Numbered from the stretch's first letter, positions 1 through 7,866 are shown. The stretch is DNA of 32,267 nt from Clostridiales bacterium (GCA_012729975.1 JAAYBW010000003.1:1-32267), one strand, 5' to 3'. Program-made: numbers and translations. The notes: generated by a model from the sequence alone, not told the origin.

Positions 1-43
1 TAATAGCCGCAACGACTTCTTTTCCGCTTAATATCTGTGCCAT
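1..43 (-). CDS. folD: Methylenetetrahydrofolate dehydrogenase/cyclohydrolase FolD, 5' fragment
   Basis: Only the first 14 codons lie in the window, reading MAQILSGKEVVAAI from an ATG at 43; the gene continues past position 1. FolD proteins commonly begin this way, with the Leu-x-Gly-Lys stretch of the substrate domain. FolD interconverts methylene-, methenyl- and formyl-tetrahydrofolate in the cytoplasm. It starts 9 bp after the fchA stop codon, so it is almost certainly the last visible gene of the metF-fhs-fchA-folD operon. The call rests on a very short peptide plus context. Confidence 0.75.
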   Translation of the reverse strand, partial: MAQILSGKEVVAAI

Positions 44-52
44 TATTCTACC

Positions 53-682
53 TCAATTCAAACGCTCGTTCACACCGGCGAATATTTCGTCGGCCAAAAC
101 GGTGTACTTAGCTATCATATTATTTGCTTTTGTATTCAGTGACGCGGCGTACTCTTTATCCGTCATTGCTTTCGTATTGATAAATACATTCAGACTCGCT
201 CCGAGCAGAGCCGCCTTGCTGAATGCAACACCCACACCTGCGTCGCTGATTGCCAGAGTGCTTCCCTTGTCGGCGAATATTTTACACAGATCAATTGACT
301 CGCAGCATTTTTCCATTATAGCCACAGGTACGGAGCATGCGTCTCTGAGGCATTTTTCCATATACTCGGTTTTATATGCCTTTTGTTCTTCGGTGTCCTT
401 CGGAAGCCCGTAAGCCTTGGAAAGCGGTTCGAAAACATCGGCATCTTTCTGGATCAAATCGAGAAGCTCGCGCCAGACAGACTCGGCCTTCTCCATTGCC
501 GCCTTAATTTCATCTTCAACGTCGGCGTATTTTTTCTTGCCCACTGTAAGCGAGCCTACCATGTTTCCGAGGGCGCATCCCAGCGCGCCGCATAGTGCGG
601 ACGCTCCTCCTCCTCCGGGAACAGATGCTTTGCTAGCCAGCTCGACGGTGAATTCCTTGCAGCTCTTATCTGAAAAAGTCAT
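53..682 (-). CDS. fchA: Methenyltetrahydrofolate cyclohydrolase, FTCD_C/FchA family
   Basis: A 209-aa cytoplasmic protein of the formiminotransferase-cyclodeaminase C-terminal family, which is normally about 200-210 aa. The hallmark glycine-rich VPGGGGASAL segment lies near residue 20, followed by an Ala/Gly-rich helical core. The family includes clostridial FchA, which hydrolyses 5,10-methenyl-THF to 10-formyl-THF, as well as formimino-THF cyclodeaminases. The ATG at 682 is preferred because AAGGAGG lies just upstream; the longer ORF to 721 would run through this site and the intergenic hairpin. The position between fhs and folD favours the cyclohydrolase role. FolD can also carry cyclohydrolase activity, so the two may be partly redundant. 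Confidence 0.85.
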   Translation of the reverse strand: MTFSDKSCKEFTVELASKASVPGGGGASALCGALGCALGNMVGSLTVGKKKYADVEDEIKAAMEKAESVWRELLDLIQKDADVFEPLSKAYGLPKDTEEQKAYKTEYMEKCLRDACSVPVAIMEKCCESIDLCKIFADKGSTLAISDAGVGVAFSKAALLGASLNVFINTKAMTDKEYAASLNTKANNMIAKYTVLADEIFAGVNERLN

Positions 683-700
683 GTTTACCTCCTTATACAT

Positions 701-739
701 CGGAACTCGTGCGTCAGGCAAGGCCTAACGCACGAGCCG
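701..739. other. Strong intercistronic hairpin between fhs and fchA
   Basis: CTCGTGCGT at 706-714 pairs with ACGCACGAG at 728-736. The stem continues inward through AGGC/GCCT after one C-A mismatch, and outward through CGG/CCG. There is no U-tract, so it is not a classical terminator. In the minus-strand mRNA it sits just 5' of the fchA ribosome binding site. It may set transcript stability or processing between fhs and fchA; that role is inferred. Confidence 0.7.
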
Positions 740-777
740 TTTTGCGGTTAGCTGATTAACAGATGTGTTTGCCGATG

Positions 778-2535
778 TCAGAACAGTCCGGAAACCTTGC
801 CGGTCTCTGTGTCAACATCAATGCGGCGGTAAGCGGGATCAGAGCTGGTTCCGGGCATCATGCTGATTGACCCGGCCATCGGGCAAAGGAACCTTGCGCC
901 GCCGTATACAAGAATGTCTCTGATCGGCAGTCTCCAGTTTTTCGGTACGCCCTTCCAGGTGGGCTCATGAGACAGCGACAGATGGGTCTTTACCATCATT
1001 GTAGAGAAATCGGCATAATACGGATCCGACTCAAAGCGCTCTGCTTTCTCTATGGCCAAGGGCGCCCAGTCGACGCCGTCGGCGCCGTAGACTTCTTTCG
1101 CGATAAGTTCGACGCGCTGGCGAAGAGGCATTTCAAGCGGATACAGGTACTTGAGATCGACCGGTTCGTTGCAGGCATCGACAACCTTCTCGGCCAGTTC
1201 GATGGCACCTTCTCCGCCCTTCATCCAATGGTCGGAAAGAGCGCAGCGTACATTATTCTCGTCGCACAGGCGCTTTATAAGAGCGATTTCCGCGGGCGTG
1301 TCGGTATAGAACTTGTTAATGCATACAACCGGATTGATGCCGGACTTCTTAACGTTGGCCACATGGTGGAACAGGTTCTCGCAGCCCTTTTCAAGAAGCT
1401 CAAGATTCTCCTGAGTATACTCTGTGGGAAGAGGCTTTCCGGCAACGACAGCCGGTCCGCCGCCGTGCATCTTGAGAGCGCGAATCGTCGCAACGAGAAC
1501 AGAAACGTTGGGCTTAAGGCCGCTCAGACGGCATTTGACGTTCCAGAACTTTTCAAATCCGATGTCCGCCGCAAATCCCGACTCAGTGACATGATAATCG
1601 AAAAGCTTGAGTGCGAGACGGTCGCCTATGATGGAGGATTGGCCGATCGCGATATTCGCGAAAGGTCCTGCGTGCACAAAGCAGGGCTGATGCTCAACGG
1701 TGTAGCAAAGGGTCGGGTTAATGGTATTGCGCATCCATGCGCACATAGCTCCGTCGACCTCAAGGTCATGGGTGGTAACGGGATTGCCCTTCTTGTCATA
1801 AGCGACAATAATTTTGCCTATACGGTCGCGAAGATCGGCGAGGTCGCGGGCGACCGCCAGGATTGCCATGAGCTCCGAACCTACCGCTATTCCGAACTTG
1901 GAATTCATTTCGAAGCCGTCCTGCTTGCCGCCTATACCGATGCGGATATTTCTGAGTCCCTGGGCGCAGAAGTCCAGAACCCAGCCCATTTCAACTCTCT
2001 CCGGGTCAATGTCGAGTCTCTTCAGGTTGCGCTTTGCAAGCTGAGCATCGTCATAGTTAGCCTCGTGCTGCATACGGGCGTTTAGAGCAACCATAGCGAG
2101 GTTGTGGGCGTTCATTATGTCGTTAATATCACCGGTAAGACCCAGCGAAAACTCAGTCATGGGTATTAAAAGCGCGTTTCCGCCGCCGGCAGCGGTACCC
2201 TTGACGTTCATTGTGGGGCCGCCCGAAGGCTGACGCAGACATCCGCCCACGTTCTTGCCGAGCTTGCCGAGTCCCTCGATAAGGCCGAGCGATGTGGTCG
2301 ATTTACCCTCTCCCAGAGGAGTAGGCGTGATAGCCGTTACTTCGATATACTTACCGTCGGGCTTGTCCTTGAGACGATTCATTATCTTAATGAAATCAAG
2401 CTTGGGGGTTTTGCCATAAGGAATAATCTCGTCGGGTAAAAGGCCCATCTTCTCACGGAAATAATCTATGCTGGGAAGTGATTTTTCAGCTTCCTCGGCA
2501 ATCTGCCAGTCTTTGAATTTGGTCGGGTCCAGCAT
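778..2535 (-). CDS. fhs: Formate-tetrahydrofolate ligase
   Basis: A 585-aa ligase that makes 10-formyl-THF from formate, THF and ATP, the entry step of the methyl branch. The P-loop segment [11 protein letters not shown] is at residues about 70-80. Other family landmarks are RQPSGGPT, the LTGDI segment near 134, [22 protein letters not shown] and the C-terminal [10 protein letters not shown]. The sequence is closer to the synthetase domain of eukaryotic MTHFD1 ([11 protein letters not shown], and an end at ...SGLF) than to the usual clostridial form with PTPAGEGKTT. It is also longer than the common 555-560 aa. The ATG at 2535 has AAGGAGG 6-7 nt upstream. It lies between metF and fchA in the operon. 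Confidence 0.95.
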   Translation of the reverse strand: MLDPTKFKDWQIAEEAEKSLPSIDYFREKMGLLPDEIIPYGKTPKLDFIKIMNRLKDKPDGKYIEVTAITPTPLGEGKSTTSLGLIEGLGKLGKNVGGCLRQPSGGPTMNVKGTAAGGGNALLIPMTEFSLGLTGDINDIMNAHNLAMVALNARMQHEANYDDAQLAKRNLKRLDIDPERVEMGWVLDFCAQGLRNIRIGIGGKQDGFEMNSKFGIAVGSELMAILAVARDLADLRDRIGKIIVAYDKKGNPVTTHDLEVDGAMCAWMRNTINPTLCYTVEHQPCFVHAGPFANIAIGQSSIIGDRLALKLFDYHVTESGFAADIGFEKFWNVKCRLSGLKPNVSVLVATIRALKMHGGGPAVVAGKPLPTEYTQENLELLEKGCENLFHHVANVKKSGINPVVCINKFYTDTPAEIALIKRLCDENNVRCALSDHWMKGGEGAIELAEKVVDACNEPVDLKYLYPLEMPLRQRVELIAKEVYGADGVDWAPLAIEKAERFESDPYYADFSTMMVKTHLSLSHEPTWKGVPKNWRLPIRDILVYGGARFLCPMAGSISMMPGTSSDPAYRRIDVDTETGKVSGLF

Positions 2536-2578
2536 TTAGTATCCTCCTTATATATTTAGAATAATGCTATTTAGTTTC

Positions 2579-2596
2579 GCAGTTTACTTAAACTGC
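2579..2596. other. Intercistronic hairpin between metF and fhs
   Basis: GCAGTTT at 2579-2585 and AAACTGC at 2590-2596 form a perfect 7-bp stem around a 4-nt loop. It lies in the 117-bp gap between metF and fhs, about 45 nt before the fhs start. No U-tract follows on either strand, so a processing or stability element is more likely than a terminator. I see no clear promoter in this gap. Confidence 0.5.
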
Positions 2597-2652
2597 TTAA
2601 TACGGTTTCGATGGTCTGCTCAGTCAGATAACACAATTTCCAGCGCGGGTAC

Positions 2653-3579
2653 TTACATATCCTTTATGCCGGACTCTTTTACGAGGTAAGCGACATCCTC
2701 GTACTTGTTAAGCGCATAAAGATGAATTCCGTTAATTCCGCATACGCGATACTCATCGATAAGCTTAATTGTGTACTCAATACCGGCTTTTTTAAAGTCA
2801 GCCTTTTTAGCGGCGATAGATTCCTCGGATTCATTGGGAGCGAAGGGGTTGGGGAATATCCAGTATTTCGAAATCAGTTCGCATAAGGCCCTGGGCATAA
2901 CGCATCCGTTGCGCGAGAGCGCCATGTTAATCGTTGAGTCGGCAGCCAGAACGGGCATAATACCTACATCAACAGGCATTGTGATACCGGCTGTTTTTAT
3001 GGCATCCATCCAGTAGCGGAACTGATCCATATCCCAGCACAACTGAGTCATGATATAATCGGCACCCTCGTCCTGTTTCTGCTTAAGGAACGAGATATCC
3101 GCTTCGAGACTGCGGCAGGAGATATGGCCTTCGGGAGAGCCGGCAACTGCGATGGTAAATTTCTTTCCGAATTCGTCGCGAATAAACTTAACCAGTTCGG
3201 TTGCATAGTGCAGGTCTCCGCCCGTTCCGGTCCAGCCGTAAGGAAGGTCTCCGCGCAGAGCCAGTATATGGTCGATACCGTTATCCAGATATGCCTGCAG
3301 CTGCTCTTTGATTCCCTCACGGGTATTGCCGATACAGGTGAAGTGCGTAACCGGTACAGCGACACCGGATGCCTTAACAGCCTTGAGGACTTCGAGGTTT
3401 TTACCGACATTGGTTCCACCGGCACCGTAGGTGCAGGAGATATAGTCCGGCTTCATCGTGTAGAGCTGGTCCATGACCCCGCCCTTTCCGATCAGCTTAA
3501 CCATTCCGGAGTCCGTCTTAGGCGGGAACACTTCGAAGGAAAAGGCCATGCGCTGTTTCATAATTTCGCAAACGTTCAT
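2653..3579 (-). CDS. metF: Methylenetetrahydrofolate reductase
   Basis: A 308-aa flavoprotein of the MetF TIM-barrel family that reduces 5,10-methylene-THF to 5-methyl-THF. Visible landmarks are the N-terminal SFEVFPPKT with its catalytic-type Glu (about E16), ISCTYGAGG, the GNT segment after HFTC, LALRGD and the PVDVGIMPV strand. The ATG at 3579 has AAAGGAG just upstream. It is the first gene after the promoter at 3664-3692 and is followed by fhs, fchA and folD, so it leads the C1 operon. Methyl-THF could feed methionine synthesis or acetogenesis. No metV, acs or cdh gene is visible to decide which. Confidence 0.93.
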   Translation of the reverse strand: MNVCEIMKQRMAFSFEVFPPKTDSGMVKLIGKGGVMDQLYTMKPDYISCTYGAGGTNVGKNLEVLKAVKASGVAVPVTHFTCIGNTREGIKEQLQAYLDNGIDHILALRGDLPYGWTGTGGDLHYATELVKFIRDEFGKKFTIAVAGSPEGHISCRSLEADISFLKQKQDEGADYIMTQLCWDMDQFRYWMDAIKTAGITMPVDVGIMPVLAADSTINMALSRNGCVMPRALCELISKYWIFPNPFAPNESEESIAAKKADFKKAGIEYTIKLIDEYRVCGINGIHLYALNKYEDVAYLVKESGIKDM

Positions 3580-3663
3580 TATAACTCTCCTTTAAAACTT
3601 TATATATTATCTGATGCTCAGTTATTCCAGCTATTACCTACTATACCTTATTAACCAAAAAAC

Positions 3664-3692
3664 ATTATATATGCCGTCATTTTTTTTGTCAA
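3664..3692 (-). promoter_or_regulatory. Consensus sigma-A promoter for the metF-fhs-fchA-folD operon
   Basis: On the minus strand, TTGACA (3692-3687) and TATAAT (3669-3664) match the consensus perfectly with a 17-nt spacer. The predicted start near 3657 gives a leader of about 78 nt before metF. The leader does not resemble a tetrahydrofolate or SAM riboswitch to my eye. Confidence 0.85.
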
Positions 3693-3791
3693 TGAAACGC
3701 GACAGGTAACATCACACAATAATTTCCCCGTTTTCCAAACATACACCGCACTTATGCACAATATATGGTCCCGTTTCATATCCTGTCTTAT

Positions 3792-3829
3792 AGACGACAC
3801 AATATCGTCTTTGCCGCTATCAACGGCAA
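3792..3829 (+). other. Two tandem hairpins in the cotJ leader
   Basis: AGACGA (3792-3797) pairs with TCGTCT (3805-3810), and TTGCCG (3811-3816) pairs with CGGCAA (3824-3829). The two hairpins are directly adjacent and end about 12 nt before the CGGAGG ribosome binding site of the cotJA-cotJB gene. They may stabilise the late-sporulation mRNA; the role is inferred. Confidence 0.5.
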
Positions 3830-3851
3830 TATAAATAAATCGGAGGCACTG

Positions 3852-4307
3852 ATGGAACAAAATACGGAAAACACGACTTTTGACTGTGGCTATATGAAGG
3901 GTACACTTCCCTCCTGCGCTCCTCTGTCTGTACCTTTTGTGCCCTTCCAGGGCATGAACCAGCAGAAATACGACAGTGCAAAAGCGCTTTCACGGGGAAC
4001 TCTGTTCCCCGGTTTAGATCTCCCCTGGAAAAATGTCGTTCCGGGTGCGGCAGACACATCAACCCCTATCGGGGAGCTGTCTGCCCTCGGCTTCGTGATA
4101 AACGAGCTTGGCTTATATTTGGATACGCACCGTTCTGACACGGAAGCTCTCAAGCTATATCTTGACTACGTGGAACTATACAAAAAGGGCGCCGCTAAAT
4201 ATATCGAACTGTACGGTCCCCTTTTTCAGACCGATGTGACGAAAAACGGCTATACCTGGCTCGATAATCCCTGGCCCTGGGACGTCACTGAAAGGAGAGC
4301 CCGCTGA
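3852..4307 (+). CDS. Fused spore coat protein CotJA-CotJB
   Basis: A 151-aa protein that joins two normally separate spore-coat proteins. Residues about 1-65 carry the CotJA pattern (VPFVPFQ, then LSRGTLFPGLDLPW). Residues about 72-151 carry the CotJB pattern (LGFVINELGLYLDTH, YVELYKKGAAKY, YGPL, then WLDNPWPW). CotJA and CotJB are usually about 75-90 aa each in consecutive genes, so both halves here are slightly shortened at the junction. The ATG at 3852 has CGGAGG upstream. The stop overlaps the cotJC start by one base (TGATG). The product is expected in the inner coat of the forespore, made in the mother cell. A sequencing frameshift joining two genes is possible, but the linker reads smoothly. 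Confidence 0.88.
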   Translation: MEQNTENTTFDCGYMKGTLPSCAPLSVPFVPFQGMNQQKYDSAKALSRGTLFPGLDLPWKNVVPGAADTSTPIGELSALGFVINELGLYLDTHRSDTEALKLYLDYVELYKKGAAKYIELYGPLFQTDVTKNGYTWLDNPWPWDVTERRAR

Positions 4308-4900
4308 TGTTTATATATCAAAAAAAGCTGCAATATCCCGTAAACATATCGACAACCAACCCTAAGCTTGCCCAGATTATTATATCGCAATACGGCGGCC
4401 CTGACGGGGAACTCGGCGCGTCGCTAAGGTATCTGAGCCAAAGATATTCCATGCCTTATCCTGAGCTCAAGGGGCTTTTAACAGACATCGGCACGGAGGA
4501 GCTCGGCCACCTTGAAATGGTGGGGACCATTGTATACCAGCTGACAAAAAACCTGAAAGAACGCGAATTGATGGACAGCGGATTCGCCAATTATTTCGTC
4601 GATCACACGGCCGGCATCTATCCTACAGCCGCCTCGGGTTTCCCATGGAGCGCTTCCTCAATGCAGGTAAAGGGGGATATGATAGCAGACCTTACGGAAG
4701 ACATGGCCGCCGAGCAGAAAGCACGCGTAACCTATGATAATATTCTCAGAATGTCCGATGACCCGGATGTTTCAGACGCCATACGATTCCTTCGCGCGCG
4801 GGAAATCGTACATTTCCAGCGATTCGGCGAAGGACTGCGCCTTGCTACCGAAAGGCTTGATCAAAAGAACATATATGCCGTTAACCCGTCATTTGACTGA
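4307..4900 (+). CDS. cotJC: Spore coat protein CotJC, manganese-catalase family
   Basis: A 197-aa ferritin-like di-manganese catalase-type protein. Likely metal ligands are visible as E35 in the first helix and the E-E-x-x-H motif at 64-68 (EELGH). A second Glu-rich helix (LTEDMAAEQKARVTYDNI) and a later E-x-x-H (REIVHF) follow. Family members are about 190-200 aa and occur as the third gene of the cotJ operon. The ATG at 4307 has AAAGGAG 7-8 nt upstream, inside the end of the preceding gene, so the two are translationally coupled. It is probably coat-associated, with a proposed role in removing peroxide. Confidence 0.93.
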   Translation: MFIYQKKLQYPVNISTTNPKLAQIIISQYGGPDGELGASLRYLSQRYSMPYPELKGLLTDIGTEELGHLEMVGTIVYQLTKNLKERELMDSGFANYFVDHTAGIYPTAASGFPWSASSMQVKGDMIADLTEDMAAEQKARVTYDNILRMSDDPDVSDAIRFLRAREIVHFQRFGEGLRLATERLDQKNIYAVNPSFD

Positions 4901-4927
4901 CGGACGGTATAATAGCTTGCGCCCTTT

Positions 4928-4967
4928 CGCCCTTTATATTATTATTCAGGGGAAAGGGCGGTTTTTT
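4928..4967 (+). terminator. Terminator after cotJC that abuts the next start codon
   Basis: CGCCCTTT (4928-4935) pairs with AAAGGGCG (4953-4960), and GTTTTTT follows at 4961-4967. The next base is the A of the phosphopantetheinyl transferase ATG at 4968. The purine-rich 3' part (AGGGGAAAGGG) is also the only possible ribosome binding site for that gene, so the structure would both stop read-through and hide the site. Confidence 0.65.
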
Positions 4968-5582
4968 ATGCATGTGCGTTATTTAAATATCGGAAATATG
5001 ACCTCCGAGTCGGAGCTGGCCGCACTTGAAATGATGTCGCCCGAAAAGCGTGCCAGAGTTTTGAGAATGGCGAACGCACCGGCCCGAATGAGAAGTTGTG
5101 CCGGTGAGCTGCTGGCAAGAGATATGCTATCGCAAATAAGCGGAATTCGCGCAGAAGATATAACCATTACGGTAAATGCTCAAGGCAAGCCCCAAGCGCC
5201 TGGTACCGGTTTGGAGTTCAGTGTCTCACACTCCGGTAATTGGGTTGTATGTATAACCGCCGCAGTTCCTGTAGGTATAGACACGGAACTTCCGCGCCCT
5301 TTCAACGCTCACGTTGCGCAAAGAGTCTGCGGGCCTTTCGAGTTATCTTACATTTCAAAAGATCCGCAGCCGCGCTTTTTGCGGATATGGACTTTAAAAG
5401 AAGCATACGGAAAGATGACCGGCAGCGGTATTTTTATAAACCGCGTTATATTCGGAGATGAATGCCATAATGCGGAATTTTCGGCATTCGGGGCGAGGTT
5501 TTATACGCTCAGCGGCCCGGATAAAAACACGACTTCCATATGCCTTCTCGATAATTCTGCTCTGCCGAATGGCCGGACATAA
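4968..5582 (+). CDS. 4'-phosphopantetheinyl transferase, Sfp type
   Basis: A 204-aa enzyme that moves the phosphopantetheine arm from coenzyme A to carrier proteins. The Sfp/HetI-type motifs are in order: GKP near 73, FSVSHSG near 84-90, the Mg-binding VGIDTE at 102-107 (D105 and E107) and WTLKEAYGK at 141-149 (K144, E145). The chosen ATG follows the U-tract of the upstream terminator; the ORF stays open to 4734, but that part overlaps cotJC and has no family similarity. No polyketide or non-ribosomal peptide genes are nearby, so a general acyl-carrier role or a distant pathway is possible. Confidence 0.87.
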   Translation: MHVRYLNIGNMTSESELAALEMMSPEKRARVLRMANAPARMRSCAGELLARDMLSQISGIRAEDITITVNAQGKPQAPGTGLEFSVSHSGNWVVCITAAVPVGIDTELPRPFNAHVAQRVCGPFELSYISKDPQPRFLRIWTLKEAYGKMTGSGIFINRVIFGDECHNAEFSAFGARFYTLSGPDKNTTSICLLDNSALPNGRT

Positions 5583-5650
5583 GAACACAGCAGAAATATA
5601 TTTGAGCGCAGTTGCATCTCAACAGTAATATGTACCAAGGAGAGTGGATG

Positions 5651-6568
5651 ATGGGAAAGATAGTGCAAGTTAACGGTCTTCGCAAATCCTATGGCAAAGT
5701 AGAAGCAGTCAGAGGCCTTGACTTTTATGTCGAGGCAGGAAAGCTCTTTGCATTCCTGGGTCCCAACGGCGCGGGAAAGTCAACTACCATCGATATTATA
5801 TGCACTTTTCTCAAGCCGGACAGCGGTACGGTCCTTGTTGACGGTCACTTGCTCGGCAAAGAAGACGATGCGATCCGCCGATCTATAGGTGCGGTATTTC
5901 AGGACGGATTGTTGGACAGGCTTCTGACAGTTGAGGAAAATCTGCGCTTTCGCGCTTCTCTTTACGGGCTGAGGGGAAACACGCTCCGTGCGTCTGTGGA
6001 AAGAGCAGCCGAACTGGCCGGAGTTGAAGAGATAATGAAGCGGCCTTACGGTTTACTCTCCGGGGGGCAGCGGCGGCGCTGCGATATAGCAAGAGCGCTT
6101 GTCAATACACCTAAAATTTTGTTTTTGGACGAACCTACGACCGGTCTGGATCCGCAGACCCGTGCGAACGTCTGGGAAACCGTTCAAAAGCTCCGGAATG
6201 AATCCGGTATGACCGTGTTTTTGACAACACACTATATGCAAGAGGCGGCTGAGGCTGATTTTGTTATAGTGATTGACAACGGTGAGATAGCGGCAAAAGG
6301 CACTCCTTTTGATCTGCGGGAAATGTATTCGAGCGACAAACTGACCATAACCTGCACCGATTGCGGCAAAGCTTATTCAATATTAAGTAATAACAATATA
6401 TCCTTTACCGTCAATACCGATAAAATAACCGTTAGCATAAAGCGGACAATCGACTCCCTGCCGATTATTGAATCCGTTAAGCCGTATATTTCCGGCTTCG
6501 AGGTCACCGCCGGAACAATGGACGATGCATTCATAAACATCACCGGAAAGGAGCTTAGAGAATCTTGA
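5651..6568 (+). CDS. ABC transporter ATP-binding protein, DrrA/CcmA type
   Basis: A 305-aa cytoplasmic ATPase. Walker A GPNGAGKST is at 37-45, the Q-loop (VFQDG) near 84, the signature LSGGQ at 136-140, Walker B ILFLDE at 156-161 and the H-loop TTH at 192-194. Residues after about 225 form a small C-terminal domain typical of drug or lipid exporters. The ATG at 5651 is preferred over the adjacent ATG at 5648, because AAGGAGA at 5637-5643 gives it better spacing. The gene overlaps the downstream permease by 4 bases, and the two clearly form one exporter. The substrate cannot be read from sequence. Confidence 0.93.
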   Translation: MGKIVQVNGLRKSYGKVEAVRGLDFYVEAGKLFAFLGPNGAGKSTTIDIICTFLKPDSGTVLVDGHLLGKEDDAIRRSIGAVFQDGLLDRLLTVEENLRFRASLYGLRGNTLRASVERAAELAGVEEIMKRPYGLLSGGQRRRCDIARALVNTPKILFLDEPTTGLDPQTRANVWETVQKLRNESGMTVFLTTHYMQEAAEADFVIVIDNGEIAAKGTPFDLREMYSSDKLTITCTDCGKAYSILSNNNISFTVNTDKITVSIKRTIDSLPIIESVKPYISGFEVTAGTMDDAFINITGKELRES

Positions 6569-7419
6569 TAGGTTTCACTAAACGCAACCTTTTAGTATTT
6601 TTCCGTGATAAGGCTTCGGTTTTTTTCTCTTTACTTGCTTCGTTTATTATTATCGGCCTCTATATCCTTTTCCTGGGGAGAGTCTATTCCGCCGGATTGA
6701 GCAGTTTTGAAAACGCGAAAGAAATAATGGATAACTGGGTCATGGCCGGTTTGCTTTCAATAACCACAGTGACAACGACTATGGGCGCTTTCGGCATCAT
6801 GATAAATGACAAGACAAGAAAAATTAACAAGGATTTTATTTCGTCGCCTATAAAGAGATGGAGCATCTCGGGAGGTTATGTTTTCTCGGCTTTTATCATC
6901 GGTGTAATTCTGTCGCTTGTAACGCTTGTCCTGTCGCAGATTTATATTGCGGCAAACAACGGAACTCTTATCGGTATCAGTGCGCTTATAAAAGTCCTCG
7001 GCATAATTCTTCTGTCCGCCTTTGCCAACACAGCATTGACGTTTTTTATTATTTCATTCATTAACAGTGAAAACGCATTTTCTACGGCAAGCACGATTGT
7101 CGGGACTGTGATAGGCTTTTTGACAGGCATCTATATCCCGATAGGCAATCTGCCGTCTTCCGTTCAGTGGGTTATTAAGCTTTTTCCGCCTTCCCATGCC
7201 GCGTCGCTTCTTCGGAAAGTCATGATGGATGATGCCATGACAAAGGCTTTCACCGGCGAAGCATCGAAATACGCACCAAGTTTCAGGGAAGCTATGGGAA
7301 TTACCTTTAAATACGGCAGCAGGGAGATTAGTGACGCGCTGAGTATTATTATTTTATTATCCACCGGCGCATTGTTCTTTGCGCTGGCCATTTGGAGTGT
7401 TTCCGGAAAGAGAAAATAA
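6565..7419 (+). CDS. ABC-2 type transporter permease
   Basis: A 284-aa integral membrane protein with about six hydrophobic segments: near residues 17-37, 56-78, 98-125, 135-160, 170-190 and a last one near 260-280. The ABC-2 signature region lies before PPSHAASLLRKVMM. It starts with TTG inside the stop of the ATPase gene (TTGA overlap), with AAAGGAG about 11 nt upstream. With its neighbour it forms a complete half-size exporter. It is followed by a bidirectional terminator. Confidence 0.9.
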   Translation: MIGFTKRNLLVFFRDKASVFFSLLASFIIIGLYILFLGRVYSAGLSSFENAKEIMDNWVMAGLLSITTVTTTMGAFGIMINDKTRKINKDFISSPIKRWSISGGYVFSAFIIGVILSLVTLVLSQIYIAANNGTLIGISALIKVLGIILLSAFANTALTFFIISFINSENAFSTASTIVGTVIGFLTGIYIPIGNLPSSVQWVIKLFPPSHAASLLRKVMMDDAMTKAFTGEASKYAPSFREAMGITFKYGSREISDALSIIILLSTGALFFALAIWSVSGKRK

Positions 7420-7444
7420 GAGCAGCATACTATTGGGCAAAATG

Positions 7445-7475
7445 AAACAAGGACAGGTTAAACTGTCCTTGTTTT
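7445..7475. terminator. Bidirectional terminator between the ABC operon and the tRNA cluster
   Basis: AAACAAGGACAG (7445-7456) and CTGTCCTTGTTT (7463-7474) form a perfect 12-bp stem with a 6-nt loop, with T-rich flanks on both strands. It can end the plus-strand exporter transcript and the minus-strand tRNA transcript. Confidence 0.85.
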
Positions 7476-7478
7476 AAT

Positions 7479-7554
7479 TGGAGCGGGCAACGAGATTCGA
7501 ACTCGCTACCTCCACCTTGGCAAGGTGGCGCTCTGCCAAATGAGCTATGCCCGC
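7479..7554 (-). tRNA. tRNA-Gly (GCC)
   Basis: A full cloverleaf of 76 nt. The acceptor GCGGGCA pairs with TGCCCGC, and the discriminator T and CCA are encoded. The anticodon stem CCACC/GGTGG closes a TTGCCAA loop, giving anticodon GCC. The T-arm carries GTTCGAATC. It is the last tRNA of the cluster before the terminator. Confidence 0.97.
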
Positions 7555-7559
7555 AATCT

Positions 7560-7579
7560 GCGCAGCCTATTGGCTGCGC
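7560..7579 (-). other. Hairpin spacer between tRNA-Phe and tRNA-Gly
   Basis: GCGCAGCC (7560-7567) and GGCTGCGC (7572-7579) form a perfect 8-bp stem with a 4-nt loop that nearly fills the 27-nt spacer. It probably helps present the flanking tRNA ends for processing; this is inferred. Confidence 0.55.
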
Positions 7580-7581
7580 TT

Positions 7582-7657
<76 letters not shown>

Positions 7658-7659
7658 AG

Positions 7660-7707
7660 ATACTTCCTCGTATCGGGCGGACACAAGATCCGCAACTCAG
7701 GAAGTAT
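7660..7707 (-). other. Two-stem folded spacer between tRNA-Asp and tRNA-Phe
   Basis: ATACTTCCT (7660-7668) pairs with AGGAAGTAT (7699-7707), and inside the loop GCGGA (7677-7681) pairs with TCCGC (7689-7693). The outer stem reaches to within two bases of the Phe gene and directly abuts the encoded CCA of the Asp gene. It is probably a cleaved spacer that folds by itself. Confidence 0.55.
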
Positions 7708-7784
7708 TGGCGACCGAGAAGGGACTCGAACCCTCGACCTCTAGCGTGACAGGCTAGCGTTCTAACCGACTGAACTACTCGGCC
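7708..7784 (-). tRNA. tRNA-Asp (GTC)
   Basis: A 77-nt cloverleaf. Acceptor GGCCGAG pairs with CTCGGTC including one G-T pair, the discriminator is G and CCA is encoded. The anticodon stem CTAGC/GCTAG encloses CTGTCAC, giving GTC. Confidence 0.97.
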
Positions 7785-7790
7785 AAATTA

Positions 7791-7866
7791 TGGTGGGAAC
7801 AACAGGGCTCGAACCTGTGACCCCATGCTTGTAAGGCATGTGCTCTCCCAGCTGAGCTATGCTCCC
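7791..7866 (-). tRNA. tRNA-Val (TAC)
   Basis: A 76-nt cloverleaf with acceptor GGGAGCA paired to TGTTCCC (one G-T pair), discriminator A and encoded CCA. The anticodon stem CATGC/GCATG encloses CTTACAA, giving TAC. It is the first tRNA transcribed from the promoter at 7908-7936. Confidence 0.97.

Noticed and set aside
53-721. The longer start of fchA at 721
   Set aside because: The AAGGAGG before the ATG at 682 and the strong hairpin at 701-739 both favour the shorter start.
967-2085. A long plus-strand frame (372 codons) opposite fhs
   Set aside because: It is antisense to a clearly conserved enzyme gene, and its product shows no recognisable domain.
3580-3663. Tetrahydrofolate riboswitch in the metF leader
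   Set aside because: The leader of about 78 nt is AT-rich and I could not find the conserved paired elements of that riboswitch.
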